Below, piece by piece: positions 1 to 43,400 of a DNA stretch of 64,000 nt. A program made the position numbers and the translations under genes. The notes under the pieces were generated by a model, which made no database searches, had not been told where the DNA came from, and worked only from the letters and a program-made list of their open reading frames with translations. The stretch is from Enoplosus armatus (taxonomy: Eukaryota; Chordata; Actinopteri; Centrarchiformes; Enoplosidae), in contig NC_092180.1 in the NCBI RefSeq assembly GCF_043641665.1, positions 2,016,501 through 2,080,500 on the forward strand. The letters are read 5' to 3'. Every line of letters begins with the position of its first letter. Positions within the stretch are counted from its first letter, which is position 1.

Positions 1-936
1 AGAGGTGAGGGAGGTTAGTTTTTAATAAAGGGGCGAGCTGGGTGTAGGCTGTGGTAGGGTGGGGATAAGTGGAGAAGTTTTCGCATGCAAGGTCAACTAG
101 AGAGAACCTCGAATTCTGTTTTCACTTGCATCCGAAAGAAGCCCTCTGTTTGTTTTTGTTTGTTTGTTTTTCGCTACCGTTATATGGCTTTAATTCTTGA
201 ATTCAAGAGTTTCATTTTGGTTTCGCAGATATGGAAAATAAAGAAGAGAAAAGGAAAATATACTGTGTGTTTCACATGATATCTGTTGTCACCATCACCT
301 GGCTTGCCAGCAGTTATTTTAACGGCGATGGATGACTCACAGTGTTGAGCAGTTTGTGAAACAGTCCGACAACTCCAGCAATTTGTCTGATATTCACACA
401 TCCATTGACCTAAGAGCTGCATTTACACAAAATCACAGGTAATAAGCTACAAAAATTACAACAGTTAAAAACGGCAAAGGATATGAATTAAGTTATATCA
501 CATATCAAAGTCACTTAAGCATAAATTCAATGATTAGAATTCAAATCAAAAGAGAGGAAAACAAAAAAACATACATCTGGTCAATAGAATCAGGATTATA
601 AAAAAGATTAGATAAAATGTCTGTTGGTAGAAATATACAAACTCCAGACAATTGAAACATTCAGTTACATACATCTGAGAGCTGAGCTTAATACGGGCAC
701 AGTGGAGAAAGGTTTCTTTTTTTTAAAAAGTGGGTTGATTAAAGGGATAGAGGCAAAAAGGATTACATAGTAATTCTAAAATCAATTAAAATGTCCCATT
801 GGTTTACATAAATATAATAACAAATGTAGATAAATCTTGAAAGTTTCCTCTAGGGATACTGAGATTGGTGAGTAAGGTCTTTCTCTCTGATGACAACAGA
901 AAACAAAACATCATTTTAGTGTCCTTGCGAGTCATT
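1..936 (-). other. ppfia1: ppfia1 3' UTR, runs off the window edge
   Basis: AT-rich, no other coding signal. No AATAAA is seen on the minus strand here; weak ATTAAA variants occur at 189-194 and 21-26. The true polyadenylation site may lie outside the window. Confidence 0.5.
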
Positions 937-34083
<33,147 letters not shown>

Positions 34084-36337
34084 CTACAACCATGGTTTGG
34101 ACAGGACAGAGTAGGGCCGAAGGAGACAGCAGGAGAACAAAGAGTTTGGAGTTAGACGGAAGAAGAGAATTATGAACAATTATAAACAGCCGTGGTGAAC
34201 TGCAACACTTCAGTATAGAGACATCCAAATTGTACAGATAAGTGGAATCAATGACATTAACAATGGCTCAGTTCCATTAAGTGTCCCAGCAAGCCATTCC
34301 AGTTAACCAGCAAGCACAAGAGGAGTGCCCTGGAAATCTAAATGGAATGCAGTTGTTATAAATGTTATTGACTACATCTGCGTTTTTCTGCTGTGAAAAA
34401 GGTCTTTTGCAATGGACTAATCCTCTCTCCTACACAAGGTACTGTCAGGGTCAGTTCATCCAATGCTTCCCTGGCAATAATATATACAGCAAAAACAGTG
34501 ACAATGTTGAAAACATTCACAGTGAAGTCAAAGGATTATCCTGCATAACCCAGATCTTCTTTCTGAAGGATGCTTTAACATTAAAATTTTCCAATGTAGT
34601 TTGCTGCAAAAGGGTCAAATCTCACACCCAAAAGACCCATCGTCACGGACATCTCCTGCAATTCATACACAATAAACCAAAGCATTTCCCATAAATCCCT
34701 TCCTATATAAAGGTCAGACCACAAATTAAATTCCCTCTAAAATATTACTCCTGTCCATGGAGGGTTCAGTTTGTATTAGTTGGGATTGCCTAATGTCTGC
34801 CATAACCAGAATTTGGATATTTTCATTAATTCTCCTCCTTAAAAGCCATACCAACGTACACCAGAAAGTGTAAAAATAATGACTGTAACCAAATGATTTT
34901 GTGGGATCAAAGTTACACATTCTTGCCCCAAAGCTATTAATACATTTAAATATACAGCTCAACCAGCAGTACAAAACATTGGGGCTTAATTCTAAATTCA
35001 AGTGGTTTTAAATCAGGCTTTGGAATTGGCTAAATAGTGTTTATGGTCATTTAATCTGCATACTTTGCAGACACCAACACATTGGCCATTACAACTGTAT
35101 ATTAACTAAACTGAACGGAAAACAGTCAAATCAGCTGAACCTGCTTACCGATTGTTACTAATGGTTGACGACTACTAGAATATACTTGCCCAGAGTAAAC
35201 AGTCACGTTAACCAACATTGGTACTGTTCAGAAAAGAACAGAGAGCCTTAAATCAATCACAGGCAACTAAGAAAGCTGTGTTGTCTGCTTGTTGAGTAAT
35301 GTTGCTTCTAACAACAGCTGGGCAGGAAGGTCTGGGGAATTAGAGCCACTCTCCACACCAAGGAGCTTAGGTCCTGTAGACAGGCTGCTAGACAAAAAGC
35401 CAAGAATCATGTGAGCTGGATTTAACATACCTACAAGGACCAACAATTTACAAATAAGAACAGGTCGAGGAGGAACTTCATCTTATTCTTTGCATCGCCT
35501 GAGATGCCAAAAGCCATTTGAAAAACCACTGTGTTCGGTTCAGGGCACCAACACTCAAGTGTATCCTCCAACACCTGTGTTCAAGAGCTGGACCATACCT
35601 GTTACATGTGAATTAACCAGACAAAATTCCATTTGTCATCCTTAATTATTACAATTACAAATTGCATGTTTCAGGTGATAAAACCTATTTCTCTTGGAGA
35701 GAGACAAACTTAACCTAATTTATCAGAAGCAAAATACAAAACCAACGCTCCATATCCAGGTCAAGCCACTCAGGCTCAACAATGTTTATGAGGGGGAGGG
35801 TCACTCAGCATCCATGAGAGGGAGTGACAGATGGTGGGTCCAGTGTAACTTAGCACAAACATCCCATTCGTCAAAGAGTAAAGATGACAAACCACGATCT
35901 GGAGGCAGGACAGGACACTTAAACAGATAGGACCTCTTTCACCACTTATTAAAGGAGACATTTTGGAGTATTTCTTTACCTGAGACAGAGGTGATACAGG
36001 GATAAACTCAAATCAGGAATGACAGCAGACTGAGGGCATCACCACTTGTAACTCATTTAAGATGAAGAATAATTATGACTGCATTTGCAAGTATCAAACT
36101 AATCAAATATTAACTATAAATAAGTTTGACTTTGTCAATTACGGCTCTCATTATGGAGAATAAAGTATGATCATGGAGCAGCTTAAGCCAAAATCTGCAT
36201 CTACATGTACAAATCAGTGTCATCCACTATGATGCAGTCACACACAACACATGTGAGAATATTGTCTGTCACTTCTAACACAAAAGTTTCACTTCTGCTT
36301 TAAATTGGTTCGTGTTCACGTCCGTCAGTATCTCACC
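34084..36337 (-). other. ppfia1 intron 1, possible LINE remnant at 34360-35001
   Basis: Mostly AT-rich. On the minus strand, 34726-35001 has an open stretch with ADIRQSQLIQTEPSMD that vaguely resembles a decayed LINE C-terminus; this is weak. No exon found. Confidence 0.3.
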
Positions 36338-37520
36338 TTTGAAGAATAACGTTATTCCAGATGCCTTTATAATCCACGTTATTTTATGATGCCGGGTAAA
36401 CGTCAACAAAGTCCAGATATTCCACTTGTATGTTACAACCTTGTCAAGCTTCACAAATATCCAGAGTCACTCATTTAATTTCCACTGAGAGGCCGGGATG
36501 CATTAAGGCTGTGAAAAAGGGTCTTCTCGGTGGAAAAAAAGGGATATTTCCTAAAGGCCTCAAAGCTAAACCCACATAAAGTGAGCAGGGGGCAGTATTC
36601 CAAGTTTGGCCGGCTAACTCAATGTTAGCAAGCTAGCATTAAGTAAGCTGGTGATTCGATGATTGCATATCTGGATTTGGAAGTAAAGTGTCTTTCTTTG
36701 CCCATCAAAACAAATGGCCATAAAGTTCAGCACGCCGAAAATAACATTTCATAACAGGCAGACATGTGATGATACAGTTAGGTGACGTGGAAACAGTGGT
36801 AGCCTTGCTAGCGTTAGCTAATTTGAAGCAGAGTTCTTTGGCTTGAAGTCAGTTTAAAGTCGACCGCTAGCCAACGTTAGCCACTAGCCAGCTAGGTAGC
36901 TAACGCTTGCTAGTCTGATTCACTAACTTAGCTAAGATAACGTCAGCTAGTTATCTAAAGATAAGCCCTATTTCGTATAAAAGTAGACAACATGATACAA
37001 TCTCGCATAACTATCTATCTTACATTATCAAAAATACTAAAAGGAGTTTTAAAAAGCCCGAAGTAAGTCTACAAAGCTATACTGAAATGATTAATCTATC
37101 AAGTAAACGTTAGCGCATCAGCTAACGTTAGCTTCCCGTCGATTCGGTGGAGTCGCGTCACCACATCACTGCTCGACTCGAAAACTTCCAGCTAACGTTG
37201 AACGTTAGCGACGTTTTGGTCCGTCTGGGAAATCCAAACTGTAGAAGTTAAACTTATATTCCCCTGGTTTCTGTCCGAGTTTCAGGTGTTCTCTCGGTAT
37301 TTCCCCCAAAAGGTCCGCGGGTCCGGTCCTTCCCTGTCGCCACTGCCTGCCAGTCTCGGCAGTCGGGACAGCCAATGGTGGGCTCTGTGTCGCTAGCACT
37401 TTTCATTAGCCTGGTAGTCCACGGGAAGAGAGCGCTTCCCAGGTTGGCAACAGGAGGAAGGGGGAAGCAGCAGCACTTTCGGTTCCTGCAGGGATCCGAG
37501 TCTTCACTCAGGTACATCCA
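36338..37520 (-). promoter_or_regulatory. ppfia1: probable ppfia1 promoter and non-coding first exon region
   Basis: Upstream of the start-codon exon there must be at least one 5' UTR exon, because the ATG sits directly behind an AG acceptor at 34084-34085. CpG dinucleotides are dense at about 37130-37500, unlike the AT-rich surroundings, as expected of a CpG-type vertebrate promoter. A good donor (AAAG/GTGAGA) lies at 36335-36337 and could end exon 1. No TATA box is evident. The block 36600-37215 is packed with GCTAAC/GTTAGC motifs. Exact start site and exon limits cannot be set from sequence alone. Confidence 0.35.
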
Positions 37521-37523
37521 CAC

Positions 37524-38983
37524 AGCAAAAACTACAAACTGAAAGCACCATTTTTACATCCAACATTACTTTTCTTTAGGTAGTGGCCACATGAGTCTGA
37601 ATGATGAATGTCACAGAGGTCGACTACATCCACTGCCAGCATACTGTCAAATGGAATAATCAATTATGTAGGTATATAACCTAATGTAGTCTGTCGTATA
37701 CCAACAATTACAACATATAAATCAGCATGTACATATAACACGAAACCTACTAAACATGTTGTCATTGTTGTTTAATTTCATAGTGCATTTTGTGTAATTA
37801 TTGCACTGTATATATCCTCCTACACTAAGTTCCTCCCATCAAAACACACAGTTTAATGACTGAAAACAAAATTTCCCTTTGGATTACCGTTGAAATAACT
37901 AAAGAAAATCCGTCTTAATTCAGCCCTACAAATCATTAAATTACACCAAACAAACTATGCGTGAGTAGGGATTGATGGGTCAAGGGGCTTTGATTTTTTT
38001 CATACATTCAGTTTAGCATTAAAAATAATTTAACCATTTAACTGTGTGACCTACATTCTGCTGTGGCAGATACGATTGCTGATAATTGATGTCACAGTAA
38101 AGAGAATAATTGCGCCATCTTGTGGTGTATCAACGCTGATTCCAGGATTTGGGGATATTTAAATTTCACGTTTCAGCCAACAACAAATTACATAAATACA
38201 CATTTCTTGACAGTGTGGAGAAGACATTGAACAATGCAGACCCTTAAACTGGAAAATAAATAAAATCTGTAAGTGACCTGTTGGTCATGTGATGGAATCT
38301 ATGCAAGTGTAAAAATAGTATAAAAATAATTTAAACACTTCTTATGGGGGTGTACTTAAACTTATGAACCCCTGATACTGACTGCAGTTATAATGTTTTT
38401 TTGAAAAGTCATCTAAGACAATCTGCATCTCTAAAACGCTGTCTTTTAATATGATGTTCTTTCTCAAAGGTAGCACCCCAATAATTAATAATTAATTAAT
38501 CAATTATTCAAGTCATTTAAATCCACCAAACATTTCTGGTTCCAGCCTCTCCCTGTTTTATAGCATAGTGAATTGAATGTCTGTGGGGTTTTGACTGTCG
38601 ATCAGACAAAACAAGCAATCTGAAGACGTCACTTCACAATTTTCTCACATTTAGTAGACCACACGATTGACTGAGAAAATAAGCATCACATTAATTGATA
38701 ATGAAAATGATAATTTTCAGACGGCAATACTACAATTGTGACAATTTAGTTGTACACCTTTTACAGTTTACAAGCTTCCATGACACACAGATTATTGCAG
38801 TTGTGATCATTCTGTTGGTTATGAAACGTCAGCAGCAGCAAAGTATTCAAGATAGTGTTTTTTTTACTTACTAGAAACATAAAACTATAGAAAATGTATA
38901 TTGGGAGAAGTGTGTGTCTGTGTGTGTGTGTGTGTGAGGAAGAGAATTAAAGTAGCAAACATATGTGTAAGAGAATATATGTT
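37524..38983. other. intergenic, between ppfia1 and ZP gene 1
   Basis: AT-rich spacer with a short (TG)n at about 38910-38935; nothing else recognised. Confidence 0.5.
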
Positions 38984-38989
38984 TTTATT
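38984..38989 (-). terminator. polyadenylation signal of ZP gene 1
   Basis: AATAAA on the minus strand, 371 nt past the stop codon at 39360. Confidence 0.65.
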
Positions 38990-39359
38990 GATCCATTAAG
39001 CAAGTTTGATTGGATAGAACTACAAACATCAATCAAGACATGAAGACGCTTGTTTTAAATCATACTCTAATACACACAGTAATAGCAGAAGCAGTTGTAA
39101 AGCTACATGGGATCCTACAACCGTAAACACCACAAGTGAACAATCACCCGGCAGCTAAAACTTCCTTATTTTCCTCCCTGAATTATTTCCTCTTTCATCT
39201 TATATAGATATAGACATTTCTGAAGATGTTAATATAAAACTCATTCATTTAAATGTGCACGTCATTAGATACATGAACATGCAATATGTGATCACAAAAA
39301 TAATCACATATATTCAAATGTAATCAATACGGAATTGATATTCTGCTCACGCTGCTGTC

Positions 39360-39496
39360 TTAATTTTCAAACACAGGCAGAGGTTGGTATTTGACGCTTG
39401 ACATTTTGGCTTTGAACATGGCCACTGCACTGATCATGCCAACGGCTGCAAGAAGACATCCAGCGATGAACACCAGGTTCAGATTCAGGCTCGTCA
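39360..39496 (-). CDS. ZP gene 1 exon 14, membrane anchor and tail (residues 865-909)
   Basis: Encodes TSLNLNLVFIAGCLLAAVGM and ISAVAMF, one hydrophobic helix, then a short cytosolic tail with KYQPLPVFEN and TAA. 137 nt, identical in length to the last exon of gene 2. Confidence 0.93.
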
Positions 39497-40378
39497 CTGG
39501 AGAAAAGAGAAGCACAATTTGAATTAGATCTTGTCCGAAGTCTAACTGGGACTCAAACAAGGCAAGTGTGCTGTTGAGAAAACACTCCCTGTTTTTATAC
39601 CTGAGCTTCTGGTGCTCTCTGCTGACCTCCTTAAGCGCAGGGGACCCTGGGAAACAAGGTGCTTTCCAGTCTCTGTGACAGCCTCTCTCTTTCGGTGGTG
39701 ACGGTGACCGATTGGCCACGTGGAGTTCATGCATCCCTTCGAGCACCTGGTGTTGGGTTCCCCGGCTTCACACATCAGGACTGAACAGCTGATGTACACC
39801 TGAATACATCAGAACACGGTGTCATTATATCAGCAGACATACCGTTGTCTCTTCTAGCTGTATTGAGATCCCACATAAAAGATCAAACCTCCGCTCCACT
39901 TTGCTTCTACATGGCTTTTGTATAAAGATGTGTTGTTTCACATGATGAATTTGAGGCCTGATGAAGGTCTATGACAGTTAGTGTTGACTGTCTGCAGGAA
40001 TTCAACCTGTCTGCACCACCAAGTGTGCATTAGGTAACAAAAAGGAAATCACAGAGACATTTACAGTCACTTGCTCCAGTCTAACCACATAGTCCCATTT
40101 TTCACCTGGTCGTGCAAGCCGATGAACTTGAAGGCCTCCATGCTGAACTTGAATTGATTCTCGTGGGCGGGGGAATAGACTTGAACGGTCGAGTCCACTT
40201 TACACCTATGAAATAAAAACACGAGAAATGTTTCCTCTGTAACTCTGTGCCTTACAATGGACGCCATCATAGAGGCAGAGGTATTATTCTATCTATTCTA
40301 CGTGGTCTCTAAGGTCAGACGTGAAAGACAGGATTTTAATTTTATTAGAAGTGAGGCTTATCTCAGCAAACATTGGGT

Positions 40379-40411
<33 letters not shown>

Positions 40412-43400
40412 CCATTCACTCTCCTTCACACCTGTGGGCAATGTAGTTACAAGCCTCTCAAATACAAGCAAACAACAAATCTTTACAAACACTTTGTTGT
40501 GTCCCCTGTTGCCACTAGGGGGTGTACTCATGCATACCCATTTTCAATGATGGAGTAGGTTGGCCTGTAGTTCGGGTTGTCATATGGTGCAGCTCTGCAG
40601 GACTCCACAAACAGCTCGGTGTTGTTGACTGAAGAGGTGGCCTCTATCTGCATGTAAATCCTGCTCCCTATGTCATACTCCAGAGGGTATGAATTTGGAT
40701 CAATCATTGTTTGGAATCGGTTGTTGGGATAGAACTCAAACTGGTAAGTGAACTTGCCGAAGCCTTTCTCCCACACTGTGACGTTCTTCCTGTGTGCTGT
40801 GAAGCCCAGTGTCATGTTTCCCCGTTTGGGGTACTGGCAGTAGAACTGCACTTCCAGCAGGTGTTTCCTGGTGATCAGGTCTGCTTTGTTGTCCACCGTG
40901 GTGATTTCATTCTTGAAAATGAGGTTGTCATCATCCTCCTGCAGAGTACAAGGTTATGTATTCAGTCCTCGTACTGCTAATGAAAAGAAAACACCAGTAA
41001 CTGAGAGAGGAGCACGGCGGCTAATGAAACAAATGGCCCTGCGTTACCTCGATCTGAGTGCCACAGGCGTTGAGGGGGACGACAGCGATGACGTGAGTGC
41101 TGTTGGAGTGCGTCTGGAGGCTGCAGGCCATGTTGGTGGGGTCATTGAGCCGCAAATGATCCTCATGGAGTCCAGAGAGTAAAGACTTCTCAACCTCTAC
41201 CATCATTGAGGACTGATTGCAGATCACATTGGCTTTAACTAGAGCAAGAGATTAAAACAAAATACACGTTACGCTGAAAACCGCATATTTTCTGCATGAA
41301 ATGACCTGAATATGTTGCTTCATGCAGTAGTATAGTAGTTTATACACATACTGTTTATAATATTTGATTTATATTGATATATGTTGTATGCCTAGGTGTT
41401 TATTATATGTATATATATCAGAATCAGAAATACTTTATTGATCCCCAGGGGGAGATTCCACTTCGACTGTAACAGGCTGCATGTATGCACGGTCAGCGCA
41501 TGCACACTTTATACAGGTGTGTGTGTATATATATATATATGCACCAACAAAGACAGTGAAGAAGAGACTGCTAGCTAGTAAACATGGATGTAAACAATGC
41601 AGCATTGTTTTATTAGGAAGGAAATGCACTCAGCTCACTTTAGTATGTTTACAAGGAAACTCCACAGGGCCCCTTTAAGTTGTGTTTACACCAAAAAGAA
41701 TGAACTTTCTTTCCAAATGTGCTTTAGCTCTGCAGGGATTCAGGTTTCAGTTAGTATGAATAAAGAACCTTGGTGGTTTGGTAGCAAGGTGTAGCCAATA
41801 TGTGGCGCTGAGCGTGCAATATATTTGGTGAAAACACACACCATTACAGCTTCAGTTACGCTACAAAATGTTGACATTAAAGTAGCGTTGAGCCTCACCT
41901 TGCTCCTTCCCGATGTCCACCAGAACACACCTCATGTCGGACTGATAGATGCCGGACCTGAAAAGCACCAGTCAACACTGATTGGACACTTTAACTGAGG
42001 AGAGCAGTGAAGCATCATACCATCCTGCATTCACTCCTCTCACTTGTGCTCTCTCATGATGTCCTGCTGCCATTGTCTGGGGCATCAAGTGACACATCAG
42101 CTGTTTGTCAGCTGATCACTTCTACCCAATAGCTCAGCGGCATTCCTTCATCTTGCTGCTGTTTTTTTAAATATGATTCTCTGTCTGTCTGTTACATAAC
42201 TTTAACCAGATTTTCTTGATGGGTCCTTCATTTGTTCATAGCTTTCTTAATTTTCATCTCTCAGGCTCAGTTACAGCATGAGCAGTGAACTCTGCCTTGT
42301 TAAATGTATTTTCCTAAACATCAACACTGAAGACAGATGGATGTTACTTACTGTGAGGACGGGGTGGGGTGGTGATGGTAGTGCTGTGTGGACTGACCAA
42401 TGGTAACAGCAGATCTGCAAAATGTATTAAGAGTTAAATCGTGGTTTTACACACACTCATTCTGTCGTAAAGGAAATGAACCCATGGCTCACCCTGTCAC
42501 TGCTTCAACAGCAAAGCAGATGGGGTAATGATCTCCCAGGTCATCTGCAGCTGGCTTCCACCTAATGACAAACTCGTCATGTGTGGTCCTGTGCTTGCTG
42601 ACGTTCAGTGGCCCGCTGATGATCATATCATGTATTCTGTAGCAAAGCAAAAAATATCTCCTCGTTGCTGCTGATGTTACCTTGCTGAAATGATGAGAAT
42701 GATTTGCTGCCACAGCGATCACGTTGGTTGTCACTTACCTTGCGTATGTAGCTCGTGCTTTGACTCTGATCTCCACCTCTTTGTTGACCTCTGCTTGGAT
42801 GCGTGCTCCATTGTCAGGTGTTGGGTGCACAAACTTCGGCAGGTAGAGACCCTCCTGACATGAAGGAGCAGCTGGGTCCACTGGAGTTAAACAATACATT
42901 TAAATTCCAAAGTGCAGTAAGTAATCAATACCTATGAGAAAACTGCCACGGTGCCGCTGTCTATGGATCAAAACTTAAAAGCTTTTTAAAGGGGTTGACT
43001 AAACTCAGGCCACTAAATAAGTAAGAAATAAACAAATCGTTATTTCCCAACCACAACTTCATTCAAACCAGTGTCATTGTCCAGTGAAGACCAAGCATCT
43101 CCAAATGTACGGATTAAATATTTTTCAGATAAACTAAAGTAAGTGTTCCTTCATAGGTTGAGGAAATGTTCCCACTTCTTAGGCTAAATTATCTTTTTTA
43201 ACTCCCACTGGATTATATGAAAAATGTATCGTCATAAAGATGAAAAGTTGATGTTTTGTAGAGACATGGTTTTCATGGTGGGAAATATTACATTAAGGAG
43301 TCGCAACACGCATGAACGTTTCAACCCAGTGTGATTAAGTGTGGATTGGCTCATTGAAAATATGGTCAGAGAACAAGTAAAACCTGACTTACCAAGTAAA

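Noticed and set aside
34726..35001. 91-codon minus-strand open frame
   Set aside because: Possibly a decayed LINE fragment, but the similarity is too vague; not called as a gene.
39360..39746. Continuous reading through the intron between ZP gene 1 exons 13 and 14
   Set aside because: The unspliced frame mistranslates exon 13; splice sites at 39601 and 39496 restore the paralogue-conserved sequence.
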